A stretch of DNA of 64,000 bases from Hydrogenovibrio crunogenus (GTDB lineage: Bacteria; Pseudomonadota; Gammaproteobacteria; Thiomicrospirales; Thiomicrospiraceae): NCBI RefSeq assembly GCF_004786015.1, contig NZ_CP032096.1, forward strand, positions 1,550,001 to 1,614,000, written 5' to 3'. The notes under the pieces are model-generated. The model ran no database searches, was not told where the DNA came from, and saw only the letters and a program-made list of their open reading frames with translations. The position numbers and the translations under genes are program-made. Positions 34,341-43,160 of the stretch are shown here, piece after piece. Every line of letters starts with the position of its first letter. Within the stretch, counting starts at the first letter, position 1.

Positions 34341-35414
34341 TTAACTAAAAGGATTAGCATTTCTTTTTTGGAAATGCACCTCGTAATCAGCCTGTGCTTG
34401 CTCAAAATCAGGCATCTGACCAATGTCCATCCAGTATTCAGTAATTGGAAATCCCCCAACATTCCCTTTTTCAGTCAAGACTTCATCAATCAAGGTTGGC
34501 ATATCGTAAAAAGCTTGCTCAGGAACTTTTTCCATCGCCTCGGGAGAAAGCGCGTAAATTCCTGCATTGACAAAATAACGATAAACCGGCTTTTCAACCA
34601 GTTGGGTCACATGAGCACCTTCTATTTCAACAACACCATAAGGCACTTGTTGGGCATATTCCCGAACACAAGCGGTTGCAATGTTATGGTGTTCAGCATG
34701 GAAATCCAGTAAGCTCGATAAATTGACTTTGGTCAGTAAATCTCCATTCATCACAATAAAAGGTAATTCTGGTTTTTCAGGCAGTAAGCTCAATGCCCCA
34801 GCAGTCCCTCGGCGCTCTTCTTCTTCCACATACTCAATATTGATGCCCCATTGACTGCCATCACCAAAATAACTTCGGATTTGTTCGCCAAGATAGTTAA
34901 TGCAAAAATAAAAGTTCACAAACCCCTGTTCCGCAATGTGCGTCACAATCGTCTCTAAAATAGGCTTATCCCCGACTCTAAGCATTGGTTTAGGAATCGA
35001 TTCTGTTAAAGGGCGTAAGCGTGTTCCTAGCCCGCCCAACATCAGTACAACAGGATTCAAACGTTTTTGAATTTCCGCTTTATCATAGTAAAGCCCAACC
35101 ATCACACCTTCAGCATTCACAATGGGAAGATGTCGAATCGATTTTTCCAACATCTTTCTTTTCCAGGCCGTCTTATCCTGACTGTCAATACCTGCGATAG
35201 GGGTTGAATTCATGGCCTCTACAACCGGCCCGTCAATGCCCCCTCCTTTTAACAAGGAACGGCGGACATCTCCATCCGTTAAGGTACCTTTCAAACAGCC
35301 TGTTTTATCGGTCACCAAAACAATCTGCAACGCTTCTTTATCGAGCACGGTCAATGCTTCTTTAACCGTGACCGATTCGTCTACAGCAATACGACGCCAG
35401 TCAAAAAGATTCAT
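34341..35414 (-). CDS. ptmE: CBS-domain sugar nucleotidyltransferase, PtmE-like
   Basis: A 357-residue protein with two CBS modules (residues 1-115: DESVTVKEALTVLDKEALQIVLV and IRHLPIVNAEGVMVGLY) followed by a nucleotidyltransferase domain (from about 120: VVLMLGGLGTRLRPLTESIPKPMLRVGDKPILE). This fusion matches Campylobacter PtmE, the glucosamine-1-phosphate guanylyltransferase that feeds the GDP-sugar route to legionaminic acid. Its stop lies 35 bases from legF and its start overlaps the legG stop by 4 bases. The PtmF and PtmA partners that make GlcN-6-P in Campylobacter are not seen here. Confidence 0.9.
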   Translation of the reverse strand: MNLFDWRRIAVDESVTVKEALTVLDKEALQIVLVTDKTGCLKGTLTDGDVRRSLLKGGGIDGPVVEAMNSTPIAGIDSQDKTAWKRKMLEKSIRHLPIVNAEGVMVGLYYDKAEIQKRLNPVVLMLGGLGTRLRPLTESIPKPMLRVGDKPILETIVTHIAEQGFVNFYFCINYLGEQIRSYFGDGSQWGINIEYVEEEERRGTAGALSLLPEKPELPFIVMNGDLLTKVNLSSLLDFHAEHHNIATACVREYAQQVPYGVVEIEGAHVTQLVEKPVYRYFVNAGIYALSPEAMEKVPEQAFYDMPTLIDEVLTEKGNVGGFPITEYWMDIGQMPDFEQAQADYEVHFQKRNANPFS

Positions 35415-36634
35415 ACAGTTTCTCCCTTCTCGTCAATGCTTTCATTTATATTCAAGGGTAAATTATAAAAAGACTTCACGCCCAAACAGGCCCTTTCAGA
35501 CAACAGTGCTTTTTCCAGTTGTCCGACCATCTCTTTGGCACTATGACCTTGACCATAACAGGACACCTTTTTAGCCGCTAATATCTTAAACTCTGGCGCT
35601 AAGCTTTGTTCTAAAGCCAGCCTAATATCCTGCTGCTGCTCATCACAATCAATGACAGATGGCGCCCGAAGACGGCCGGTTTGCCGTTTTCCAATATTGA
35701 CAGTTGCGACGCCCATGGCCGGTGCCTCGATAATGCCACTGGAAGAATTGCCTAATACAACATCACATACTTTCATCAAACTTAAATAACGCTGGGATCC
35801 TAAAGAAGAAACAAATGTTGCATTCATCTGAGTGGTTGAAATCCATTGGTTTACGTGTTGATTCAACTCAGCTCCGGTAGCATCGGTATTGGCCGCCGTC
35901 CAAACAACGGTCGCGTCAGGGAACTGTTCAATCGCTTTAAACAAATTATGCAGTGCTGTAATGCCCGATGTTTCGCCCCAGGAAACTGGATGATAAGTCA
36001 CTAAAAAAAGCGGTGATGTTAATGGCATTTCCAAAGAATCACTCAGCTCTTTTTTAGATAAAAATTCCGTTGTTTTTATCACATCCAATCCCGGAGCGCC
36101 GACATTGAAAACGCATTGTGGTTGCTCACCCATTTGAATCACACGCTGACGATAGGGCTCGGCCGCTACAAAATGCAAATGCGCCATTTTCGTGACAGCA
36201 TGACGAATGGCCTCATCCACGGCTCCTTCAGTCACTTCGCCTCCATGAATATGCACAATTGGAATATGTGCTAACAAAGCCGCCGAGCAAATCCCCAACA
36301 ACTCATAACGATCACCCAAAACCACAACACAATCTGGGGTAAGACGTGCGAATGCCCGTGCAAAACCCGATGTTGCTTTAGCGACTGCATCCGACAAAGT
36401 CACGTTTTCGTTGCCGTTTGTCGTCGTTTCCGGCAAAATCGGAATTTCAGCCGCAATCTCGACACCGTCCGCTCGAATGTGCTTCACCGTCAGGCCTTGC
36501 TCAAAAACCAAATGTGCTCCTGTAACCAGAAGCTGACAATCGAATTTAGGGTGCGCATCAACCGCTTTAATCAAGTTAGACAGCAAACCATATTCCGCAC
36601 GGGTTGCAGTAACGATAGCAACCTTTTTAATCAA
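35411..36634 (-). CDS. legG: Hydrolysing UDP/GDP-GlcNAc-type 2-epimerase, NeuC/LegG family
   Basis: A protein of about 407 residues that begins IKKVAIVTATRAEYGLLSNLIKAV, the NeuC signature. VVVLGDRYELLGICSAALLAHIPIVHIHGGE and GNSSSGIIEAPAMGVATVNIGKRQTGR are the conserved catalytic and nucleotide-binding blocks. The start is taken at TTG 36634, which overlaps the legI stop; an ATG 15 bases further upstream (36649) is an alternative. The enzyme removes the nucleotide and epimerises the diacetyl sugar to the mannose-configured substrate for LegI. The C-terminus extends beyond usual NeuC by about 20 residues. Confidence 0.92.
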   Translation of the reverse strand: MIKKVAIVTATRAEYGLLSNLIKAVDAHPKFDCQLLVTGAHLVFEQGLTVKHIRADGVEIAAEIPILPETTTNGNENVTLSDAVAKATSGFARAFARLTPDCVVVLGDRYELLGICSAALLAHIPIVHIHGGEVTEGAVDEAIRHAVTKMAHLHFVAAEPYRQRVIQMGEQPQCVFNVGAPGLDVIKTTEFLSKKELSDSLEMPLTSPLFLVTYHPVSWGETSGITALHNLFKAIEQFPDATVVWTAANTDATGAELNQHVNQWISTTQMNATFVSSLGSQRYLSLMKVCDVVLGNSSSGIIEAPAMGVATVNIGKRQTGRLRAPSVIDCDEQQQDIRLALEQSLAPEFKILAAKKVSCYGQGHSAKEMVGQLEKALLSERACLGVKSFYNLPLNINESIDEKGETV

Positions 36635-37631
36635 GCTCAATCCCCTCATCTTCCTGGTAATCCCGCGTTGATTTTTGCCCAATCACCTGGTCCCACTCCG
36701 TTGCAAACACGCCGGAATCACTTCGCTTAAGAGTGATATTTTCTTCCGAAAAAACGGTATTCTTTGGAATAGGACGAGCCGCAACAATGCGTTTTCGCGC
36801 CACAGCAATGTTCATTGATTCAGAAGCAGACACCGTTTTTTCGCCATGCCCTAATGCTTGCTCAACGTGACGAATGGCAGTGACCATCGTTTTCAACTCT
36901 GAAGGGTTCAAACTGGCCTTATGGTCTGGACCTGGCCAGCTTTTATCTAAAGTGAAATGTTTTTCAATCATCTGTGCTCCCATTGCTACAGCGGCAATGG
37001 GCACTTCAATACCCAATGAATGATCCGACAAGCCAACAGGCAGATTTAACACCTTCTCTAAGGTTTGCATGGCATTTAAATTCACATCTTCATACGGTGT
37101 TGGATAAGCGGTATTCGCATGCAACACGGTTAAGTTACTCGCCTCTAATCCTGCTTTTAACAACGTATTGACTGAAAACTGAACTTCTTCCAGACTTCCC
37201 ATACCGGTTGAAAGAATGGTCGGCTGATTATACGCTGCGATTTTTCGTAAATAAGGAACAGATAAAAGCTCTCCTGACGGAATCTTCCAACGCGCCATAC
37301 CCAATTGATGCAGCAGCCGAATACTCTCATCATCAAAAGCCGTTGACATAAATTCAATGTCTGAATTCAAGCAATGCTGGATAATCACGCGGTGATCTTG
37401 CTCTGAAAGCTCTAAAGACTTAAGCAGTTCATATTGGCTTTTTTGTTTGCCCGTGTTCTGCGCTTGATAATCAGCTTGTTTGACACTTTTAGAAACGAGT
37501 GCTTGAGTGTTAAAGGTTTGAAATTTAACCGCATTCGCTCCAGCTTCCACTGCGGCATCAATTAAACGTAACGCGGATTGTAAATCGCCATTATGGTTGA
37601 CTCCTGCTTCTGCAATGATAAAAACACTCAT
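36627..37631 (-). CDS. legI: Legionaminic (sialic-type) acid synthase, NeuB/LegI family
   Basis: A 334-residue PEP-condensing synthase. The TIM-barrel part holds IIAEAGVNHNGDLQSALRLIDAA, GANAVKFQTF, ILSTGMGSLEEV and GLSDHSLGIEVPIAAVAMGAQMIEKHFTLDKSWPGPDHKASL. The C-terminal SAF/antifreeze-like domain (about 275-334) reads RIVAARPIPKNTVFSEENITLKRS. It joins phosphoenolpyruvate to the six-carbon precursor to make the nine-carbon acid. It overlaps the upstream DUF2920 gene by 4 bases (ATGA) and legG by about 8. Confidence 0.95.
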   Translation of the reverse strand: MSVFIIAEAGVNHNGDLQSALRLIDAAVEAGANAVKFQTFNTQALVSKSVKQADYQAQNTGKQKSQYELLKSLELSEQDHRVIIQHCLNSDIEFMSTAFDDESIRLLHQLGMARWKIPSGELLSVPYLRKIAAYNQPTILSTGMGSLEEVQFSVNTLLKAGLEASNLTVLHANTAYPTPYEDVNLNAMQTLEKVLNLPVGLSDHSLGIEVPIAAVAMGAQMIEKHFTLDKSWPGPDHKASLNPSELKTMVTAIRHVEQALGHGEKTVSASESMNIAVARKRIVAARPIPKNTVFSEENITLKRSDSGVFATEWDQVIGQKSTRDYQEDEGIELD

Positions 37632-38803
37632 GCCACGGCCTTTTGAGTCACTCGTCCTGTCACTGGAAACGTTGAAAAATCGAACTCATAACGGTGATCG
37701 CCAGAATCATACCCCACTAAAGAACCGTTCATAAAATCATTTTCTAAACTGATGGTATGGTCATTAATATGAGCGAAAGCCTTGTCAAAAAAAGTCAGCA
37801 TCGACAAGTTCATGCCATGCTCAATCGTTTTAATGTATTGACCATCTATATCGGCGGCTTCCATTACTTCCATATGAACATTCATTTCTCGCTGAATCAT
37901 ATAAGTGGCCATTTGAATTTTGTGTTCAGTCAGCGCCAACTTATCTTTTTCAGCATGAATAAAATAATAATAGGTTTCAGGCTCATAGTTTGAAAACTGA
38001 CCAAGTTGGTCCTCCGAAAAAGTTCTGACGTAAAAACGCTTACCATCAAAAGTATTCGGCAAGCCTTTTTTTAAAGTCCAAGCTGTGCGCAAAAAGAATT
38101 TTGTCGCTATATGGCTATGCGTTTTGTGAATCAACTCAGGGTAACCATATTCTCTACCAACGATATATGTAAAATGCGGTTGCGCCCAAGATGAATTGTC
38201 AAACACCGCTCGGAATGTTTTGGGGGCAAACTTAGTGGCTAAATTTGCAATGTAACCACCGTAAGAAGACCCAATTAAGATGACATTTTCAGCCGGAATT
38301 GAATATTTTTTAATTGCATGCGCCACGGCATTGATAATATCTAACGCTTGCAATACACCGGCATTTTGATATTCATCTTTGCCTGGTATTAAAGTGGCCG
38401 TAATGGAGGCCTTTTGATTGTGATTCGCTAAATGCTTATTTAATATTTCGACCCCTTCCTCAATTGTATCCCCAGCAAAAGGTAGGTTATGCGCAAGAAA
38501 TAATTTTTCTATTAACGCGACATCTTCCGCTTCATAAACCGTCGCACTGTGCACTTCAGGTCGACTGTAAAAACAATGATAATCAACAGTCATCGCTGCC
38601 AGGTCGTATTTTTCAGCCACCTTTAAACAAAATTTTTCTCGGTACGTCCCCGCATCATCACCAAACCCGGGGATATAGACAACCAAGCCTTTGGCGCGCT
38701 CTTTTGGCTGAGCAATAAGGTAATCTGTTTGGCGAGGGCAATGCTCAAACCCCAACTCAAAATCAGGCGTCGTTGAGAAACTGACTTTTTCTAGCGTAGA
38801 CAT
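37628..38803 (-). CDS. DUF2920-family alpha/beta-hydrolase-like protein in the glycan cluster
   Basis: A 391-residue protein resembling the DUF2920 proteins found in Campylobacter flagellin-glycosylation loci. GLVVYIPGFGDDAGTYREKF, then VILIGSSYGGYIANLATKFAPKTFRAVFDNSSW, show an alpha/beta-hydrolase fold with a GSSYGG nucleophile elbow (Ser near residue 197). IHAEKDKLALTEHKIQM supplies a likely Asp, and IEHGMNLS a His. It overlaps legI by 4 bases. The substrate is unknown. A deacylase or acyl-modifying step on the nonulosonic acid, or a role in glycan quality control, is conceivable but unproven. Confidence 0.8.
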   Translation of the reverse strand: MSTLEKVSFSTTPDFELGFEHCPRQTDYLIAQPKERAKGLVVYIPGFGDDAGTYREKFCLKVAEKYDLAAMTVDYHCFYSRPEVHSATVYEAEDVALIEKLFLAHNLPFAGDTIEEGVEILNKHLANHNQKASITATLIPGKDEYQNAGVLQALDIINAVAHAIKKYSIPAENVILIGSSYGGYIANLATKFAPKTFRAVFDNSSWAQPHFTYIVGREYGYPELIHKTHSHIATKFFLRTAWTLKKGLPNTFDGKRFYVRTFSEDQLGQFSNYEPETYYYFIHAEKDKLALTEHKIQMATYMIQREMNVHMEVMEAADIDGQYIKTIEHGMNLSMLTFFDKAFAHINDHTISLENDFMNGSLVGYDSGDHRYEFDFSTFPVTGRVTQKAVA

Positions 38804-38905
38804 TCACCCCCCTTCCATGCTGTTGTGTTAAGAACACCGTGCACTCGAGCCACGATGCGGGCTGATTGTGAAATAATTTTAATCATTAATGTGAAATCCC
38901 GTGTA

Positions 38906-39562
38906 TTACTCACCATCTTTAAGGCCTCGATGTAACTTGGTCGGGTTGCCAATATAGATGCCGCTTTCATGGATTGATTTGGTCACAACCGAGCCTGCCC
39001 CTAATACGATTTGATGTGTAATATGCACTTCCTGAAGCAAAATCGCACCACTGCCAACCAAACAGTTATTGCCTACTTCAGCCGCCCCATTCAATATTGC
39101 ACCGGTTGAAATATGACAATGATTCCCTACCAACGCATGATGTTCCACCAAAGCATGGGTATTGATAATACAATTGTGACCAATGCTGGCACAACTATTC
39201 ACCAAAGCATGATGCATCACCACACACCCTTCACCCAATTTAGCCGAGCGTGCAACCCGTGCAAACGGGGAGATAATGGTCGGTAGAATGCCACCATGAC
39301 GTTTTACTTTTTCATATAACATTTGACGAAGTACGGCAGTTTTAACTTGACCCACGGTTAAAACGCAATGCGGCGTTTCACTCAGTAACACATCCAAATC
39401 TTCATCGGTTCCTACCACAGGATATCCTAGCAGAGAGGTATTCTGAGCATTTTCAGCTTCCACAATCCCTTTGATTTCAAATTGTCCAGTGGCTTCAATC
39501 ACATCAATCACAGAGGCGCAATGACCGCCGCCGCCAATCAACAAAACAGGCGTTTTAATCAT
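38906..39562 (-). CDS. legH: NeuD/LegH-family sugar O/N-acetyltransferase
   Basis: A 218-residue enzyme. An N-terminal Rossmann-like part (TPVLLIGGGGHCASVIDVIEATGQFEIKGIVE) leads into a left-handed beta-helix of hexapeptide repeats (VARSAKLGEGCVVMHHALVNSCASIGHNCIINTHALVEHH). The HH pair is the catalytic His region of this family. In the pathway it acetylates the 4-amino group made by LegC. The start overlaps the legC stop by 4 bases. A gap of about 100 bases separates it from the DUF2920 gene, with no clear structure inside. Confidence 0.92.
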   Translation of the reverse strand: MIKTPVLLIGGGGHCASVIDVIEATGQFEIKGIVEAENAQNTSLLGYPVVGTDEDLDVLLSETPHCVLTVGQVKTAVLRQMLYEKVKRHGGILPTIISPFARVARSAKLGEGCVVMHHALVNSCASIGHNCIINTHALVEHHALVGNHCHISTGAILNGAAEVGNNCLVGSGAILLQEVHITHQIVLGAGSVVTKSIHESGIYIGNPTKLHRGLKDGE

Positions 39563-40758
39563 TTTCGGACTCCTGCACAGTGAATGCCACTCGGCAGATT
39601 CACCACCCTTTCAGCAAACCATTCCGTATTAGGCAGTTCTGCTCGCAAAGCCTGTTGATAAATCTCAAGTTGATGCATGGGCGTCCATAAAGGACGCGTT
39701 TGGATGCCTTGCTCATTCGTCAGCATCAAAAATGTTTCTCTTTCAGAAGCATTTTGACAAAGAATGGCATTCAGCCAGTAATTTGATTGCGCTATATTTT
39801 CGTTGTTGGCATCATTAAAAACAGCCAGACCTGGCTGATTTTGAATGATTTGTTGATAACCTTGCGCCAGCGTACGCTTTTCTTTTAAAAAAGATTTCAT
39901 TTTACCGAGTTGAGCCACACCCAAGGCTGCATTAAGATTCGGCATTCTTAAGTTATACGCCACTTCATCATGTTCAAAATACCAAGCATGAGGTTTTTTG
40001 GCTGTGGTGCTTAAATGCTTTGCATGCTCAGCCAGCTTGGCATTATTGGTCACCAGCATCCCCCCACCGCCTGTTGTGAGAATTTTATTACCGTTAAAGC
40101 TAAACACTCCCACATCACCAAACGTGCCGGTATGTTGTTTTCGATAAAAACTGCCTAAACTTTCAGCCGCATCTTCCACTACTTTAATATGGTGTTGGTG
40201 GCAAATCTCAACAACCTGATCGATTTCACACGGGAACCCCAGCGTATGCATAGGAACACACGCAGAAATTCGACGCCCGGTTTGCGTATGAATACAGTGA
40301 CCTTGATGCGTGTGCGTTTCTGTTTCTAGAAAATGCTGTAATGCTTCAGGCGATAAGCCCATCGTTTTACGAGAAACATCTAAGAATAATGGTTCCGCTT
40401 GACAAAGCTTGATGGCATTAGGCGTGGCCACAAACGTCAACGACTGGGTTAACACCAAGTCGTTTGCTTGCACACCCACTATCTTTAGACCAAGAAATAA
40501 CCCCATGGTGCCATTGACTACCGCTACAGCGTGGCTTGCTCCGGTATAATGAGCCAAATCAGTTTCAAATTGTTCGACATACTGACCAACAGAAGAGACA
40601 AAAGTGCTGTCAATACAATCCACGACGGTTAATTTTTCAGCCTCATCAAAACAAGGCGCATGCAATGGAATCACTCCTTCTTGTTTCGAAAAGATTCCAT
40701 AGTGATTTCGAATAAAATTCAACAAGGCATCATAAGACTGAGACGTCGTTTCAGACAT
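39559..40758 (-). CDS. legC: LegC-type PLP-dependent sugar aminotransferase
   Basis: A 399-residue DegT/DnrJ/EryC1 enzyme. HAVAVVNGTMGLFLGLKIVGVQAND is the cofactor-phosphate region. VVEDAAESLGSFYRKQHTGTFGDVGVFSFNGNKILTTGGGGMLVTN contains the PLP-binding Lys in NGNKILTTGG. It transfers an amino group to the 4-keto sugar made by LegB. The start overlaps legB by 8 bases. The internal stretch at 39826-39841 is another near-palindrome of the CCAG...CTGG type. Confidence 0.94.
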   Translation of the reverse strand: MSETTSQSYDALLNFIRNHYGIFSKQEGVIPLHAPCFDEAEKLTVVDCIDSTFVSSVGQYVEQFETDLAHYTGASHAVAVVNGTMGLFLGLKIVGVQANDLVLTQSLTFVATPNAIKLCQAEPLFLDVSRKTMGLSPEALQHFLETETHTHQGHCIHTQTGRRISACVPMHTLGFPCEIDQVVEICHQHHIKVVEDAAESLGSFYRKQHTGTFGDVGVFSFNGNKILTTGGGGMLVTNNAKLAEHAKHLSTTAKKPHAWYFEHDEVAYNLRMPNLNAALGVAQLGKMKSFLKEKRTLAQGYQQIIQNQPGLAVFNDANNENIAQSNYWLNAILCQNASERETFLMLTNEQGIQTRPLWTPMHQLEIYQQALRAELPNTEWFAERVVNLPSGIHCAGVRK

Positions 40759-41752
40759 TGTAAATGCCCGCTTTATATTGTTTTAAATTGTCCATATTTC
40801 GGAACCAGCGAACGGTTTCTTCCAGCCCCGTGCGTAAATTGTATTGTGGTTTAAAATCCGTTAATGACTGAATCAACGTATTGTCACACCACAAGCGAAA
40901 CACTTCCGAGTCTTTCGGGCGAAGACGTTGTTCATCTGTCACAAACACCACATCCGATTGCATAATGTCTTTAATCATGTCCAAGGTATCTTGAACGGAA
41001 ATTTCAAAGTTTGAACCGATGTTAATGGTTTCGCCAATCGTTTTATCAGACTCGGCAATTGCCATCATGCCTCGACAGGTATCGGTCACAAAATTAAAGT
41101 CTCGTGTTGGGGAAGTGTCCCCTAATTTGATTTCTTTCATGCCATTGGCAATTTGCGTAATAATGGTTGGAATCACCGCTCTAGCAGACTGTCTCGGGCC
41201 GTAAGTATTAAATGGACGTGCAATTGAAACAGGCATTTCAAAGGCATTGAAATATGACATTGCCATGGCATCGGCACCAATTTTACTGGCACTGTAAGGT
41301 GACTGCGGCTGTGATGGGTGTTTTTCATCGATCGGTACATATTGCGCGGTGCCATAGATTTCCGAAGTGGATGTATGCATGAATCGCGTTACGTTATTAT
41401 CAAGACAAGCTTGCGCCATATTTAAGGTGCCATTCACATTGGTTTCAACGTATGAATTAGGCGCAACATAAGAGTAAGGAATGGCAATCAACGCAGCCAG
41501 ATGAAAAACCGTGTGACAGTCTTGGGTAATTTTTTTGCACAAGAAAGGATCCCGTACGTCACCCGACACCACTTCGATTTCATCCAGATAAGGCGACTGA
41601 TCCAACCACCCCCAGAAATTAAATGAATTATACAGCGCCAATGCGCGGACTTTCGCGCCTGCTTTGACCAGCTGTTCGGTTAAATGTGATCCAATAAACC
41701 CATCCGCTCCCGTTACCAGAACTTGCTTGCCCTGCCAGTACTGATTCATCAT
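40751..41752 (-). CDS. legB: LegB-type NAD-dependent sugar 4,6-dehydratase
   Basis: A 333-residue short-chain dehydrogenase. The Gly motif GKQVLVTGADGFIGSHLTEQL binds NAD. TSEIYGTAQYVPIDEKHPSQPQSPYSASKIGADAMAMSY holds the catalytic Thr/Ser and the YxxxK motif, and RPFNTYGPRQSARAVIPTI is typical of NDP-sugar dehydratases. It starts the leg pathway by making the 4-keto-6-deoxy sugar. A GGGAG lies about 10 bases before the first of two ATG codons. It follows mltC by 34 bases, so both probably share the sigma54-type promoter at 43079. Confidence 0.94.
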   Translation of the reverse strand: MMNQYWQGKQVLVTGADGFIGSHLTEQLVKAGAKVRALALYNSFNFWGWLDQSPYLDEIEVVSGDVRDPFLCKKITQDCHTVFHLAALIAIPYSYVAPNSYVETNVNGTLNMAQACLDNNVTRFMHTSTSEIYGTAQYVPIDEKHPSQPQSPYSASKIGADAMAMSYFNAFEMPVSIARPFNTYGPRQSARAVIPTIITQIANGMKEIKLGDTSPTRDFNFVTDTCRGMMAIAESDKTIGETINIGSNFEISVQDTLDMIKDIMQSDVVFVTDEQRLRPKDSEVFRLWCDNTLIQSLTDFKPQYNLRTGLEETVRWFRNMDNLKQYKAGIYNV

Positions 41753-41786
41753 TTAATTTTATCTCCCTGTGTGTCTCGAGGTTACC

Positions 41787-43028
41787 TTAAACTTCGTTCA
41801 ATAACGCTCGATATTTGGTTTCCGCTTTTAAGACTTTATCTAAATATCGACGTGTTTCATCCGACTGGTGGTCATAACGTAATTTACGATACACTTGATT
41901 TGGTTTCATTTTATTCAAGCGTTCAACCGCCTTTTCCGGAGTGTTACCAAACAGCCCAAGCACCGTGGTTAAGCCTCCATTATAAGAAGAAATGGTAACC
42001 ATTTGCTTAATTTTATCATCCTCTATATTAGAGAGATAATCGTGCTTTAGCAAACTCAAATATGCCGTTCCCATACGGATATTGTTTTTAGAATCGAATA
42101 GGTCGTTTTGACTTGGCTGCCCAGGCTTTGCATCAATGTATTGATAAACGTCTCGCCCTGCTGCTTCAGGCTTAAGCTGCATCAACCCTATGGCATTCGA
42201 TCGGCTAACTGCTCGCGGGTTAAAAGCACTTTCCGTTTCCATCACCGCATATACCAGAGAAGGCGGTACGTCGAACTCATCTGCATAGTCCTTTACCCAG
42301 GCCTGGTAATTTTTTGCAGGCCCCGTCAGACCATCTTCAACCAAAGGGATATGAAGCGCAATAAACTCGCCTTCTTCATCTTTGATTTCTTCAGCATGAT
42401 GTTCAATTAGATACCCTGCATAATCAAAGGCTTGTTTCGGATAGCGGATAGGCTGTTTATGTTGATCAAGTGCTTTACGATAAAAATAAGGTTTCTCAGA
42501 CAAAACAAGACTGTCTTTTGATAACAGATCATGATCCGATAAAGGATGACTGAGCAGTAAAACTCGGCTCACGGCATTCTTAATATTTTTAGTCGAAGCA
42601 ATTTCTTTCGGGAATTCAATAACCAACTCATCTTTATACACCACTAAAACAGGGTGTAGTTGTGATATATCTTGTGTTTGAGAGGCGCTAACCGGAGCGG
42701 GTTTAAATGAGTTTGACTGATCGGCTTTAAAAGCAACATCCTGCTTTTGATCTGTTAATGGTATAGGCTTGAAAGTTTCATTTATTGCAGGACGGGAACC
42801 GATATGAGACTCGGTATGAATCGACTCGACACTTGTTCGTTTTTTAGGCGTTGAAGACACCATATGACGAATGCCTGACTCAACAGGAAGATGTCGTGAG
42901 GAAGTGGTTTCCTTTGCTTGTGTTTGTGCAATAACCCATTGTTCAAAAGACACCATTAGACCGCTACTGACACCCAGTAGAATCATTGAAGCGACAATCA
43001 AATACGTAATGGTTTTATGGAATGACAC
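41787..43028 (-). CDS. mltC: MltC-like lytic transglycosylase (DUF3393 + SLT)
   Basis: A 413-residue envelope protein starting at GTG with AGAGGA 6 bases upstream. A signal-anchor helix lies at residues 8-26. A Ser/Gln-rich linker (30-130) is followed by a DUF3393-like domain (about 130-215). The SLT catalytic domain (about 235-400) has PPSLVYAVMETESAFNPRAVSRSNAIGLMQLKPEAAG, with the catalytic Glu in ETESAFNP, and ends in SSYNGG. No lipobox Cys is visible, unlike E. coli MltC. Its place between flgL and the leg cluster under a sigma54-type promoter suggests a flagellar role, perhaps opening peptidoglycan for the rod because FlgJ here lacks a hydrolase domain. Confidence 0.88.
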   Translation of the reverse strand: MSFHKTITYLIVASMILLGVSSGLMVSFEQWVIAQTQAKETTSSRHLPVESGIRHMVSSTPKKRTSVESIHTESHIGSRPAINETFKPIPLTDQKQDVAFKADQSNSFKPAPVSASQTQDISQLHPVLVVYKDELVIEFPKEIASTKNIKNAVSRVLLLSHPLSDHDLLSKDSLVLSEKPYFYRKALDQHKQPIRYPKQAFDYAGYLIEHHAEEIKDEEGEFIALHIPLVEDGLTGPAKNYQAWVKDYADEFDVPPSLVYAVMETESAFNPRAVSRSNAIGLMQLKPEAAGRDVYQYIDAKPGQPSQNDLFDSKNNIRMGTAYLSLLKHDYLSNIEDDKIKQMVTISSYNGGLTTVLGLFGNTPEKAVERLNKMKPNQVYRKLRYDHQSDETRRYLDKVLKAETKYRALLNEV

Positions 43029-43078
43029 TTGAATCCTCTGTCAAAATTTTGTTAAAAATTATCATTAAACAGAGGAAA

Positions 43079-43094
43079 AGCAATTTAAGCGCCA
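43079..43094 (-). promoter_or_regulatory. Sigma54-type promoter of mltC and the leg/maf cluster
   Basis: On the minus strand TGGCGCTTAAATTGCT has a perfect -12 half (TTGCT) and correct spacing; the -24 half differs from consensus at two bases. It lies 51 bases before the mltC GTG, giving a transcription start near 43068. Confidence 0.6.
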
Positions 43095-43160
43095 ACATCA
43101 ACAGAAAAACGATTTCAGAGTGTAAGGCAACCTGTTTTAAAAGAAGCTTCTGCCTTTCTC

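Noticed and set aside
43034-43076. TCCTCTGT/ACAGAGGA repeat that could hide the mltC ribosome-binding site
   Set aside because: The predicted sigma54 start point (near 43068) places the upstream arm before the transcript, so the RNA hairpin would not form. It may still be a DNA site, but support is weak.
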